From Ancylobacter amanitiformis (GTDB lineage Bacteria; Pseudomonadota; Alphaproteobacteria; Rhizobiales; Xanthobacteraceae), in assembly GCF_030814815.1 (NCBI RefSeq), contig NZ_JAUSVR010000010.1, forward strand, positions 1-64,000: DNA of 64,000 bases, given 5' to 3'. The notes beneath the pieces are model-generated. The model ran no database searches. It was not told the DNA's origin and was given only the letters and a program-made list of their open reading frames with translations. The first letter of the stretch is position 1, and every line of letters begins with the position of its first letter. The position numbers and the translations under genes are program-made. Below, one piece after another: positions 16,067-25,329 of this stretch.

Positions 16067-17841
16067 TGGGCACCGAATTCTCCGCCGAGCAGAAGCGCTA
16101 TCTGGAAGGCTTCGTCTCCGGCCTCGCCGCCACCCGCGCCGCCGGCGGGCTGACCGGCAGCGCCGCTCCCGCCCCCGCAGTTGCGGCTGAGCCGACCGGC
16201 CCGGATGCGAGCGCCCACCGCGCGATGGCCCGCACCGAGGCTTCAGGCCGCAAGCTGGTGCCCGAGGAAAAGGGCAAGCGCGAGGAACTCGGCCTCGATT
16301 CCTATGCGCGGATGAAGCAGCACGCCCGCGACGGCGTGTTTCCCAAGGGCCCGGATATTTTTCGCTGGAAATTCCACGGCCTGTTCTATGTCGCGCCGAC
16401 GCAGGACAGTTTCATGTGCCGGCTACGCATTCCCAATGGCATCCTGAAATACTGGCAGTTCGCTGGCGTAGCCGACATCGCGGCCACCCATGCCGGCGGC
16501 TACAGCAACGTCACCACCCGCGCCAATCTGCAGGTGCGCGAGATCCCCGCCACCGATGGGCCGATCCTGCTGGAGAAGCTGATCGGCCTCGGCCTCACCT
16601 CGCGCGGCGCCGGCGCCGACAATATCCGCAACGTCACCGGCGGGCCGACCGCCGGCATCGACCCGCAGGAACTGCTCGATACCCGCCCCTATGCGCTCGA
16701 CTGGCATCACCACATCCTCGCCGACCGCTCGCTCTACGGCCTGCCGCGCAAGTTCAATGTCGCCTTTGATGGCGGCGGGCGGATCGGCGCGCTGGAGGAC
16801 ACCAACGACATCGGCTTCCAGGCCGTCGAGGTAGCGGACGGTTTCGGCGTCGAGCCCGGCGTGTGGTTCCGCCTCGTGCTGGGCGGCATTACCGGCCATC
16901 TCGACCTCGCCCGCGACACCGGGGTGATCGTGCGCCCGCAGGACGCGACCAGGCTGGCCGACGCCATCGTGCGGGTGTTCATCGACCATGGCGACCGCAC
17001 CGACCGCAAGAAGGCGCGGCTGAAATACCTTCTCGACGCCTGGGGCTTCGAGAAGTTCTTGGCGGCGACCGAGGAGAAGCTGGGCACCCCGCTCATCCGC
17101 GTGGCGGCGCAGGCCGTCGCCAAGCGGCCGGAGCCGGACCGGCTCGGTCATGTCGGCGTCCATGCCCAGAAACAGCCGGGGCTGAATTGGGTCGGCGTGG
17201 TGCTGCCGGTCGGCAAGATGACCGCGGAGCAGATGCACGGCCTCGCCCGCATCGCCCGCGATCTCGGCGATGGCGACCTGCGGCTCACCGTCTGGCAGAA
17301 CCTCATTCTCTCGGGCGTGTCCGACGCCAATGTCGCCCTCGTCGAGGCCGCGCTGGAAGCGCTGGGCCTTACCTCGCGCGCCACGGCCATTCGCGCCGGG
17401 CTGGTGGCCTGCACCGGAGCGGCCGGCTGCAAGTTCGGCAATGCCGACACCAAGGCAACCGCCGAGGCCATCGCCCGCCATTGCGAGGAGAGGGTGGAGA
17501 TCGACCAGCCGGTGAACATCCACGTCACCGGCTGCCACAATTCCTGTGCGCAGCATTACATCGGCGATATCGGGCTGGTCGGCGCCCGCGTGCCGGTGAG
17601 CGAGGATGGCGATACGGTGGAGGGCTATCACCTCGTGGTCGGTGGCGGGTTCGGCGCCGACGCCGCCATCGGGCGCGAACTCTATCGCGACGTGAGGGCG
17701 GACGACGCGCCAAGGGTGGTCGAAGGGCTGCTCAAGACCTGGATCGCCCGCCGCGCCACCCCCACCGAGACGCTCGCCCAGTTCACCCGTCGCCATGAGC
17801 CGGAGGCTTTGCGCGCGCTTGTCGAGGAGGCTGCGGAATGA
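16066..17841 (+). CDS. nirA: Assimilatory siroheme nitrite reductase NirA
   Basis: The 591-residue protein contains the paired nitrite/sulfite reductase ferredoxin-like half domains and the siroheme/4Fe-4S ligand cysteines C449, C455 (CTGAAGC), C490 and C494 (CHNSC). It reduces nitrite to ammonium with six electrons. The start ATG at 16066 shares its A with the previous stop and has GGAGG at good spacing. The N-terminus has FSAEQKRYLEGFVSGL, echoed in the next gene's product. Single-subunit NirA normally takes electrons from ferredoxin; the flavoprotein encoded next is the probable donor. Confidence 0.93.
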   Translation: MGTEFSAEQKRYLEGFVSGLAATRAAGGLTGSAAPAPAVAAEPTGPDASAHRAMARTEASGRKLVPEEKGKREELGLDSYARMKQHARDGVFPKGPDIFRWKFHGLFYVAPTQDSFMCRLRIPNGILKYWQFAGVADIAATHAGGYSNVTTRANLQVREIPATDGPILLEKLIGLGLTSRGAGADNIRNVTGGPTAGIDPQELLDTRPYALDWHHHILADRSLYGLPRKFNVAFDGGGRIGALEDTNDIGFQAVEVADGFGVEPGVWFRLVLGGITGHLDLARDTGVIVRPQDATRLADAIVRVFIDHGDRTDRKKARLKYLLDAWGFEKFLAATEEKLGTPLIRVAAQAVAKRPEPDRLGHVGVHAQKQPGLNWVGVVLPVGKMTAEQMHGLARIARDLGDGDLRLTVWQNLILSGVSDANVALVEAALEALGLTSRATAIRAGLVACTGAAGCKFGNADTKATAEAIARHCEERVEIDQPVNIHVTGCHNSCAQHYIGDIGLVGARVPVSEDGDTVEGYHLVVGGGFGADAAIGRELYRDVRADDAPRVVEGLLKTWIARRATPTETLAQFTRRHEPEALRALVEEAAE

Positions 17842-19457
17842 ACGCCCCAACGCCCGTTCCCCCGATCATCTCGTTCTTCCCCGAGACGGCGCCGTTCAAC
17901 GAGGAGCAACGCGCCTGGCTGAACGGCTTCTTCGCCGGCATGCTCGCGCCGCAGGGTGCGCCCACCGCTTTGTCCGCCACCGAAAATGCCGCGCAGATGC
18001 CGGCCACCGTCGACGATGGCGCTGACGATGGCGCGCCCTGGCACGACGCCTCCATGCCGCTCGACGAGCGATTGAGGCTGGCCGAGGGCAAGCCGCTGCC
18101 GCGCCGGATGATGGCGGCGATGGCGCAGCAGGATTGCGGCCAATGCGGCTATCTCTGCGAGACCTATGCCGCCGCCATCGCGTCGGCCAAGGAAACGAAA
18201 CTCAACCTGTGCGCGCCGGGTGGCAAAGAGACGACCCGGGCGCTGAAGGCGCTCGCCGCCGAACTCGGGGCCCAGCCCCCGGACGCGGTGCCCGCACGTG
18301 CCGGAAATGTCGCGCCGGATACGCACGGAACCGCGCTCCCCGCAGCGCCTTGCAGCCGCGACAACCCGGCGCTGGTGACGCTGACCGCCCGGCATCGCCT
18401 GAACAAGGACGGCTCGGAGAAGGAGACCTGGCATGTCGAGTTCGACATCGATCAATCCGGCCTCGACTACGCCGTCGGCGACAGTTTCGGGGTATTTCCA
18501 GAGAACGATCCAGGCCTTGTGGCTGCCTTGCTGGAAGCGCTCGGCGCCACGTCGCAGGATATGGTCGGCGAGCGCCACGCCGCCGACGTGCTGGCGCGCG
18601 ACATCTGCCTCGGCGCCGCGCCGGACAGCCTGTTCCAGTTATTGACCTACCACACCGGCGGCGAGATGCGCCGCAAAGCCCGCGCCTTGGCCGCCGGTGA
18701 GGACCCGGACGGTGACGCGGCAACCCTCGATGTGCTTGCCGCTATTGAGAAATTCGGTCGCCCGCGCATCGCGCCGGAAGTGCTTATCGAGGCGCTGGAG
18801 CCGCTGCAGCCGCGCCTCTACTCGATCTCGTCGAGCCCGAAGGCGACGCCCGGCCGGCTGTCTCTGACCGTCGATACGGTGCGCTACCGCGTCGGCGACC
18901 GTACCCGCCTTGGCGTCGGTTCGACCTTTCTGGCGGGCCGGCTGGATCAGGCCACCCCGATGCGCGCCTATGTCCAGAAAGCCCACGGCTTCGCCCTGCC
19001 GACCGACCCCGCGACCCCCGTCATCATGGTCGGCCCCGGCACCGGCATCGCCCCGTTCCGCGCCTTCCTGTGGGAGCGCATGGCCATGAAGGCTCCGGGC
19101 CGCAACTGGTTGTTCTTCGGCCACCAGCGCAGCGACTGCGATTTCTTCTATGAGGATGAACTGGTCGGCATGCGCGCCTCCGGCCATTTGCCGCGCCTGA
19201 CGCTGGCCTGGTCGCGCGATGCGTCCGAGAAGGTCTATGTGCAGGACCGCATGCGCGAGGTCGGTGCCGACCTGTTCGGCTGGCTGGAGGACGGCGCGCA
19301 TTTCTACATTTGCGGCGACGCCAAGCGCATGGCGCGCGACGTCGAGCACGCGCTGGTCGATATCGTCGCGGCCCATGGCACGCGCTCGTCCGCTGATGCG
19401 CAAGCCTATGTGATCGCACTGAAAAGAGCGGGTCGCTACCAGGCGGACGTTTATTGA
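17838..19457 (+). CDS. CysJ-like NADPH reductase with N-terminal Fe-S domain, nitrite reductase partner
   Basis: The C-terminal ~370 residues are an FNR-type flavoprotein like CysJ and cytochrome P450 reductase: RLYSISSSPK binds FAD, VGPGTGIAPFRAFLWER and the C-terminal FYICGDAKRMARDV and RYQADVY bind NADPH. There is no flavodoxin (FMN) domain. Instead residues ~95-130 carry C100, C103, C107 and C125 (DCGQCGYLCETY...LNLC), a probable 4Fe-4S cluster. Residues 20-35 (FNEEQRAWLNGFFAGM) match a segment at the start of NirA. It overlaps nirA by 4 bp and presumably supplies NADPH electrons to it. Confidence 0.85.
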   Translation: MNAPTPVPPIISFFPETAPFNEEQRAWLNGFFAGMLAPQGAPTALSATENAAQMPATVDDGADDGAPWHDASMPLDERLRLAEGKPLPRRMMAAMAQQDCGQCGYLCETYAAAIASAKETKLNLCAPGGKETTRALKALAAELGAQPPDAVPARAGNVAPDTHGTALPAAPCSRDNPALVTLTARHRLNKDGSEKETWHVEFDIDQSGLDYAVGDSFGVFPENDPGLVAALLEALGATSQDMVGERHAADVLARDICLGAAPDSLFQLLTYHTGGEMRRKARALAAGEDPDGDAATLDVLAAIEKFGRPRIAPEVLIEALEPLQPRLYSISSSPKATPGRLSLTVDTVRYRVGDRTRLGVGSTFLAGRLDQATPMRAYVQKAHGFALPTDPATPVIMVGPGTGIAPFRAFLWERMAMKAPGRNWLFFGHQRSDCDFFYEDELVGMRASGHLPRLTLAWSRDASEKVYVQDRMREVGADLFGWLEDGAHFYICGDAKRMARDVEHALVDIVAAHGTRSSADAQAYVIALKRAGRYQADVY

Positions 19458-22183
19458 TGAACGCGCAGATTCCGCCTGTCGCTCCCACGGTCCAGCCCGT
19501 CATGCGCACGACCTGTCCCTATTGCGGCGTCGGCTGCGGCGTTCTCGCAAGCCCGGACGGGGCGGGCGGCGCCTCGATCGCCGGCGACCCCGACCATCCC
19601 GCCAATTTCGGCCGGCTTTGCTCGAAGGGTTCGGCGCTGGGCGAGACGCTGGGGCTGGAAACGCGCCTTCTCCACCCGATGGCGCGCGGCAGGGATGGCC
19701 GAATGGCTCGTGCCGATTGGGATACGGCGATCGGCTCGATCGCACAAGCCTTTGGGAAAACAATAGAAACTCACGGTCCCGATGCCGTCGCGATCTATCT
19801 CTCGGGACAATTGCTGACCGAGGATTATTACGCCGCCAACAAGCTCGCCAAGGGCTTCCTCGGCACCGCGAATGTCGACACCAATTCGCGGCTCTGCATG
19901 GCCTCCTCCGTCGCCGGCCATCGCCGCGCCTTTGGCTCGGACACCGTGCCGGGCGTCTATGCCGATCTCGACGAGGCCGATCTCGTCGTGCTGATCGGCT
20001 CCAATGCGGCGTGGTGCCACCCCATCCTGTTTCGCCGCCTGGAAGCCGCCCGCGCCATGCGCGGCACCAAGCTCGTCGTCATCGACCCGAGGCGCACCGC
20101 GACCGGCGACGAGGCCGACCTGTTCCTGCCGGTAAATCCCGGAAAGGACACGGTTCTGTTCGCGGGGTTGCTGGCCTGGCTGGCGGACCATGACGCGTTG
20201 GACCATGCCTATATCGACGCCCACACCACGGGCCTCGCCGACACGCTGGCCGGCGCCCGCGCGATGGCGCCTGATATCGCGGCCGTGGCGCGCGAGACCG
20301 GGGTTTCCGCCGCAGACCTCGTGCAATTCTACACCCTGTTCGCCACCCATGAGCGCGCGGTCACCTGCTATTCGCAGGGCGTGAACCAGTCGGCGCAAGG
20401 CACCGACAAGGTGAACGCCATCATCAACGTCCATCTTGCCACCGGCCGCATCGGCCGTCCCGGCATGGGCCCGTTCTCCCTCACCGGCCAGCCCAACGCG
20501 ATGGGCGGGCGCGAGGTTGGCGGACTTGCCAACCAACTCGCCGCGCACATGAATTTCACGCCGGTCGAGATCGACCGGGTGCGGCGGTTCTGGCAGGCGC
20601 CGCGCTTGGCCGAGCGCGAGGGGCTGAAGGCGGTTGCCATGTTCGAGGCCATCGCCGCCGGCCGCATCAAGGCGCTGTGGATCATGGGCACCAACCCGGC
20701 GGTGAGCCTGCCGCGCGCCGGGGCCATGCGCGAGGCTTTGGAATCGCTGGATTTTCTCGTCGTTTCCGAGAATGTCGCGAGCAACGACACGCTGTCGTGC
20801 CGGCCGCATCTGGTGCTGCCCGCGCTTGCCTGGGGCGAGAAGGACGGCACTGTCACCAATTCCGAGCGCCGGATTTCCCGTCAGCGGGCGTTTCTGCCGC
20901 CGCCCGGCGAGGCGCGACCGGACTGGTGGGCAATCGCGCAGGTCGGCCGGCGGCTGGGCTTCGACGAGGCCTTCGCCTGGCGCAGCGCCGCCGATGTGTT
21001 TCGCGAACATGCCGCCCTGTCCGCCTTCGAGAATGACGGCAGCCGGGATTTCGACCTCAGTGGCCTCGCCATGCTCGATGATGCCGCCTTCAACATCATG
21101 GCGCCGGTGCAGTGGCCCGTCCGATCGGCAGGCGATAGCGCCGACAAGCGCTTCTTCGCCGACGGTCATTTCTTCACGCCCGATCACCGGGCGCGCTTCG
21201 TGACGCCGAAGCCCGCCCGGCTGGCGCGCGAGACCAGCACCGATTTTCCTTTTATTCTCAACACCGGCCGCATTCGCGACCAGTGGCACACCATGACGCG
21301 AACCGGCCTCAGCCCCCGGCTTGGCGCGCATCTGCCCGTGCCATTCGTCGAGATCCACCCGTCGGATGCCACAAAACTCGGCATTGAGCATGGCGGGTTG
21401 GTTTCACTGCGATCCGCTCACGGCAGCGCCGTGGTCGAGGCGCGGTTGAGCGTCGGCCAGAAGCGCGGCGCGCTGTTCGCGCCCATCCACTGGTCCGATG
21501 CCACGTCGTCAAATGCGCGGATCAACGATCTGGTCGCGCGGATCACGGACCCGGTCTCGGGCCAGCCGGAATCCAAGGCGACGCCGGTTGCCGCGATGGC
21601 TCTGCCGGTGCGCTACCGTGGTTTCGTGCTGAGCCGTAGGCCCGTCACGGAGCTTCCCGCCACCTGGTGGGCGAAGGTCGCGCTGGAAGGTGGCGCGGGC
21701 TACCTCACGGCGACCGATCTTGGACCGGAGGAATGGAAGCGTCATACGGCGAAAATTCTGCTCACCAGCGACTATGCCGAATATGTCGATGCACCGGGCG
21801 GCGTGTATCGCGCCGCCGCCTTCGATGAGGCTGGCGCGCTTACAGGCGCCGTTTTCCTGTCGCCCAGTGGCGCCCCGGCGTCGTGGGACGGGCTGAAGGC
21901 GCTGCTGGCCGCCCGGACGCTGAGTTCAGTGGGCCGCCGCAACCTGCTCTCCGGCCGCGGCGAGGGACAGATCACGCCGCGCGGGCCCCTGGTCTGCGCG
22001 TGCTTCGCGGTCTCCGCCCCGCAGATCGAGCAGGCGCTTGCCAGTGAGTCGGGCGCCGATGTCGCGCGCCTCGGCCAGTTGTTGCGAGCGGGGACGAATT
22101 GTGGCTCCTGCGTACCGGAGTTGAAGAAGCTCATTCGGCAGAGGGCCATGCTGGACATGGCTACCATTACGCCGCCAGCGTGA
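19457..22183 (+). CDS. nasA: Assimilatory nitrate reductase catalytic subunit NasA
   Basis: The 908-residue molybdopterin oxidoreductase has an N-terminal 4Fe-4S motif C20, C23, C27 and C55 (TCPYCGVGCGV...LCSKGS), the bis-MGD-binding core (NSRLCMASSVAG, GTNPAVSLPRA) and a C-terminal molybdopterin dinucleotide domain. The last ~60 residues are a BFD-type [2Fe-2S] domain (CACFAVSAPQIEQAL...GTNCGSCVPELK). It reduces nitrate to nitrite in the cytoplasm, drawing electrons probably through the FAD protein at 14828. The ATG shares a base with the previous stop; it is the last gene of the operon. Confidence 0.94.
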   Translation: MNAQIPPVAPTVQPVMRTTCPYCGVGCGVLASPDGAGGASIAGDPDHPANFGRLCSKGSALGETLGLETRLLHPMARGRDGRMARADWDTAIGSIAQAFGKTIETHGPDAVAIYLSGQLLTEDYYAANKLAKGFLGTANVDTNSRLCMASSVAGHRRAFGSDTVPGVYADLDEADLVVLIGSNAAWCHPILFRRLEAARAMRGTKLVVIDPRRTATGDEADLFLPVNPGKDTVLFAGLLAWLADHDALDHAYIDAHTTGLADTLAGARAMAPDIAAVARETGVSAADLVQFYTLFATHERAVTCYSQGVNQSAQGTDKVNAIINVHLATGRIGRPGMGPFSLTGQPNAMGGREVGGLANQLAAHMNFTPVEIDRVRRFWQAPRLAEREGLKAVAMFEAIAAGRIKALWIMGTNPAVSLPRAGAMREALESLDFLVVSENVASNDTLSCRPHLVLPALAWGEKDGTVTNSERRISRQRAFLPPPGEARPDWWAIAQVGRRLGFDEAFAWRSAADVFREHAALSAFENDGSRDFDLSGLAMLDDAAFNIMAPVQWPVRSAGDSADKRFFADGHFFTPDHRARFVTPKPARLARETSTDFPFILNTGRIRDQWHTMTRTGLSPRLGAHLPVPFVEIHPSDATKLGIEHGGLVSLRSAHGSAVVEARLSVGQKRGALFAPIHWSDATSSNARINDLVARITDPVSGQPESKATPVAAMALPVRYRGFVLSRRPVTELPATWWAKVALEGGAGYLTATDLGPEEWKRHTAKILLTSDYAEYVDAPGGVYRAAAFDEAGALTGAVFLSPSGAPASWDGLKALLAARTLSSVGRRNLLSGRGEGQITPRGPLVCACFAVSAPQIEQALASESGADVARLGQLLRAGTNCGSCVPELKKLIRQRAMLDMATITPPA

Positions 22184-22403
22184 CTTTCCGCACGACGTTG
22201 AGTTTCCGGGTCGTGCAGCCTTCAATGCTGACAGCCTGAACGACGCCTTCGGCATCACTGACGGGTGCCCCGTATTGCGCGCAATTGCGGCGGGCCATGG
22301 CACGCAGATGCGGCGCTACCGACCGCAACAACCGTCGATACGCATGGGCATCGCCCGATAGCTGGCGGATGGCGCGCGGAATGGTGTACTCGGGATCGGG
22401 TGT
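22167..22403 (-). pseudogene. Possible ECF sigma factor fragment, overlapping nasA 3' end
   Basis: The minus-strand frame ending at 22167 reads TPDPEYTIPRAIRQLSGDAH and then AYRRLLRSVAPHLRAMARRN, followed by YGAPVSDAEGVVQ. This resembles region 2 of ECF sigma factors (GDAxAYRxLLxxLAPHLRxxARR...DAEDVVQ). After VVQ the expected ETLL helix is replaced by unrelated sequence and a stop. The frame stays open upstream to about 22626 without a credible start. It looks like a sigma factor truncated by rearrangement next to nasA; it overlaps the last 17 bp of nasA. Confidence 0.4.
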
Positions 22404-22623
22404 AGCGCACCACGTGATCCGCGCCTTGGCCTGCGGATCGGTTGCCGCGCTGCCATTATCGGTGTCCCGATCGTCCTTGCGCTTCTTCGTCCGCTTCAGG
22501 AATGCCAGGCTGGGCGATGGGCTGGCGGAGGAGTTCGTGAAGCACAGCGGCAGGCGAGGGGTCGGCGCCTCGGTATGAGAAAACGCCTCCTTGAGAGCCG
22601 CCAGCAGGTGTTGCTCTCCGCCG

Positions 22624-22730
22624 CTAGAGCTTTTCCGGTGAATTCCGGTTCACCGAAAAAGCTCTAGGTTATTGTTCTGACGCATTTTCTTCACACGAAC
22701 CGGAATCCACTTCGCTCGAAAATGCTCTAG
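22624..22730. repeat. 107 bp dispersed repeat, copy 1
   Basis: This element is bounded by CTAG at both ends and is 105/107 identical to the copy at 43728-43834. Its first 43 bp form a long inverted repeat (CTAGAGCTTTTCCGGTGAA and its near-complement), followed by a segment ending TCGAAAATGCTCTAG. Similar sequences are widespread in Hyphomicrobiales intergenic regions. Its right edge abuts, and truncates, the hydrolase pseudogene at 22731. Confidence 0.92.
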
Positions 22731-23146
22731 GCGCGGTGCCGACGAGGATGAGCTTGCGGACCAGCGGTCCGTGCTCGGTGGCGATCTGCTGGGCCATGAA
22801 GTCGCCCCAAGGGAAAAGCCCGGCAGATCAACCCAGGTGAGGCCGAGCCGGTGGATGAAGTCGACCGCATCTCCTGCCATCGCCGCGACCTTGTCGGCGT
22901 TTGACCGGTCGAGCGCCTGACCCCGGCCTTGTCGAAGGCGATGACAGGACGATCGGCGGCAAGCGCGTTGACGACGGCAGGATCCCGCGCGTCGATGTTA
23001 CCCGAGACGTGCTGCAGGAGAACGAGCGGCGTTCCGGTCGGCGGGCCGAGGCGGCGATAGGCAAAGCTGATTCCGCCGCCTTCAATGTAACGGGGGGCCG
23101 CTTCAAGCGTGTCGTTGTCCCGGCTCGCTATGTCGAACTCGGTCAC
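22731..23146 (-). pseudogene. Alpha/beta hydrolase, frameshifted and truncated
   Basis: From the ATG at 23146 the frame begins MTEFDIASRDNDTLEAAPRY and continues through LVLLQHVSGNIDARDPAVV and VIAFDKAGVR. It is then continued in a second frame (MAGDAVDFIHRLGLTWVDLP, nucleophile region GFSLG) and finally in a third (GDFMAQQIATEHGPLVRKLI, then LVGTAP). At least two frameshifts are needed, and the homology stops exactly where the 107 bp repeat begins, so the C-terminal half, including the catalytic Asp and His, is lost. Intact homologues are around 280 residues. Confidence 0.8.
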
Positions 23147-23341
23147 GTCATGCTCCGGATGGATGGCATTGAAGGATCGGTGTCGGGATTGGTGCGGCGC
23201 AGCCGCCGCGACCTGTTCCAGATGTGGCTGGAGTTTCTGTGGTTATGGGCCGAGGGCTGCCGCGATCGGCGGTCGGTGACTTCCGCATCCGCAGAGAACA
23301 CGCCTTGGGCTCCCGGCACGAAAGTACCGGGAGCGGGGCCG

Positions 23342-24112
23342 TCACTTCACGAGCGATGCCTTTTCGATCACCGCGGCGACTTCCTTCGCATGGACGACGA
23401 GCGAGGCATGACTGCCGGCGACTTCCGTCGTCTGGGCTTTCATTCGGGTGGCAAAAAACTTCTGGGCCTCGGGTGCGATCACCTTGTCCTTGGTGCTGAT
23501 CACGTAGAATGTCGGCTTGTCGCGCCACGCGGCCGTATCGACCGGCGCCTCGAACGCGGTGTGATTCAACGGAAGCTGATGATTTGCCAGGGATTCGGCG
23601 ATCTGCGGGGGAAGGTCAGCTGCAACTGCCGATGGGAACACCTTGGGGTCGATGTAAAGGTTGCCCTTGTCGTCAGGATGAATCGCCGCGGTGCCTTCGG
23701 TTGCCGGGCCGCTCTTGGCGAGCGCCGCCAGAGATTGCCCCACGTCGGGCGCGAATGCGGAGACGTAGACCAGCGCCGAGACCTTGGGGTCGTTGCCGGC
23801 TTCCGTGATGACGACGCCGCCCCAAGAGTGGCCGACGAGAACGGTCCTGCCCTTCTGCTGCGCCAGCGCCTGTTTGGTTGCATCGACGTCAGCGGCCAGC
23901 GAGGTGAGCGGATTTTCGACGAGCGTGACGTTGTAGCCCTTCTTCGTGAGGATATCGGCAACCGGCTTCCAGCTCGTCTGGTCGACGAAAGCCCCGTGGA
24001 CGAGGACGATATTGTTGGCCGCCCCCTTGGGCAGTTCGGCAGACTGGGCGGGGGAGGCAACGGTTGCTCCGGCCATGAAGATGGTGGCGACCGAGAGGAG
24101 AAGATTTCGCAT
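23342..24112 (-). CDS. Exported alpha/beta-fold hydrolase
   Basis: The start at 24112 (MRNLLLSVATIFMAGATVAS) follows AGGAG at six bases and gives a Sec signal peptide cleaved near AQSA/EL. The mature protein has the oxyanion HGAFVDQTSW motif, nucleophile GHSWGG and a C-terminal His in GSHASLVVHAKEV. This matches the 'alpha/beta hydrolase' subgroup often annotated as esterase or haloperoxidase-like. Total 256 residues. It is divergent from an AraC-type regulator gene, which probably controls it. The substrate is unknown. Confidence 0.85.
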   Translation of the reverse strand: MRNLLLSVATIFMAGATVASPAQSAELPKGAANNIVLVHGAFVDQTSWKPVADILTKKGYNVTLVENPLTSLAADVDATKQALAQQKGRTVLVGHSWGGVVITEAGNDPKVSALVYVSAFAPDVGQSLAALAKSGPATEGTAAIHPDDKGNLYIDPKVFPSAVAADLPPQIAESLANHQLPLNHTAFEAPVDTAAWRDKPTFYVISTKDKVIAPEAQKFFATRMKAQTTEVAGSHASLVVHAKEVAAVIEKASLVK

Positions 24113-24261
24113 GGAGTACTCCTGTTGAGATGACGGACGACGCGGGTCCTGGAGAGGGCCGGCGTGCGGGCAAAGCCGCGCTTCTTTGCGTCCGTCGTTT
24201 TGCAAAATGGTTTGCCGCGCGAGCTGTTGGCTCGACGTGAGATGACGTAAGACGGGGAGGC

Positions 24262-24289
24262 TTCGGACGTTAGGCGTTGATCGTCCGAA
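24262..24289. promoter_or_regulatory. Inverted repeat between hydrolase and AraC gene
   Basis: TTCGGACG and CGTCCGAA are separated by 12 bp in the divergent promoter region, and a third CGTCCG-like element follows at ~24300. This is a candidate binding site for the AraC-type regulator. Confidence 0.4.
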
Positions 24290-24327
24290 TATTGCGTCTG
24301 ACCGTCCGCCGCATTACGATCCGGAAG

Positions 24328-25329
24328 ATGGACATCCTTGCCCAAGTTCTCGATCGCATCCGCCTCGGTGGGACGCTGCTCTTCAACTTCGAGCTCGGGC
24401 ATCCATGGAATCTGGCATTGCCGGCGCGTCCCTACGCCCTGTTCCATTATCTCAGTCGCGGATCAGCTACCCTGGTGCTTGAACAGGGGCCAGAACTCCA
24501 CATGGTCGAGGGAGACTTCGTTGTCGTCACGCGCGGCGAGCCTCACCTGATTTATTCGGACCGCCGGGCGAAGCCTTTGGCGATCCTGGACCTCGATCGG
24601 CCGTCCGGACGCCTTGGCGTCGTTCGTCATGGAGGCAACGACCAGCCGCTCTCGGCGATGATCTGCGGCAATTTCACTGTGGAGCGGCCCTCGCGCGGCA
24701 GCGTCCTGGAATTGCTTCCGCCCCTGCTTCTCCTGAAGTCGACAGACGGCGGCGGCGGGCTCGAGACGATTCTGGAACGCATGGTGAGCGAGTCGGCCTT
24801 CGCGCGACCCGGCCAGGACGTCGCCCTTTCGCGACTGACCGACATACTCTTCGTCGAGGTGTTGCGGAGCTGGATCACGTCTCTCGATTCCGGAGAGGGC
24901 GGATGGCTGGGGGCGATGGCGGACCCGCACATAGGGCCGGCGCTTCAGTTGATCCACGAACGGCCGGATCGGCCCTGGGCCCTTGGCGAGCTCGGGAGCC
25001 GCGTGGGGCTCGGTCGCTCGGCGTTTTCGGCTCGCTTCACCAAGCTCGTCGGCGAGCCCATGTACCGCTATCTGATCGCACGCCGGATGTCGGAGGCTGC
25101 GTTTCTGCTCGAAACTAGCGACGAGGGGATTGCACGGATTGCGACCCGTGTCGGCTACGAGACAGCGGCCGCGTTTTCGAAGCTGTTCCTTCGCCATCAC
25201 GGACTATCGCCCGGGCGGTACAGAGCCGTTCGCCGTTCTGAAAGTGGCAGAAGGCAGGGGGACGTTACGGAAACAGAGGTTGCGGTGGGGCCCAAGGATG
25301 CATGCCGACATCGTCAATTGGCAGAGTAG
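24328..25329 (+). CDS. AraC-family transcriptional regulator
   Basis: The N-terminal half is a cupin-like sensing domain of the Cupin_6 type ([20 protein letters not shown]...[14 protein letters not shown]). The C-terminal ~100 residues carry two helix-turn-helices of the AraC family ([21 protein letters not shown] and [20 protein letters not shown], then HGLSPGRYR). The start at 24328 is chosen by family alignment; an in-frame upstream start at 24277 has no family support. About 333 residues. The last bases overlap the convergent LysR gene by 16 bp. Probable target: the divergent hydrolase. Confidence 0.88.
   Translation: MDILAQVLDRIRLGGTLLFNFELGHPWNLALPARPYALFHYLSRGSATLVLEQGPELHMVEGDFVVVTRGEPHLIYSDRRAKPLAILDLDRPSGRLGVVRHGGNDQPLSAMICGNFTVERPSRGSVLELLPPLLLLKSTDGGGGLETILERMVSESAFARPGQDVALSRLTDILFVEVLRSWITSLDSGEGGWLGAMADPHIGPALQLIHERPDRPWALGELGSRVGLGRSAFSARFTKLVGEPMYRYLIARRMSEAAFLLETSDEGIARIATRVGYETAAAFSKLFLRHHGLSPGRYRAVRRSESGRRQGDVTETEVAVGPKDACRHRQLAE

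Noticed and set aside
21926-22303. 125-codon minus-strand frame over the nasA end
   Set aside because: Most of it is antisense to the conserved BFD domain of nasA, and it shows no recognisable protein. A different minus frame carries the sigma-like similarity.
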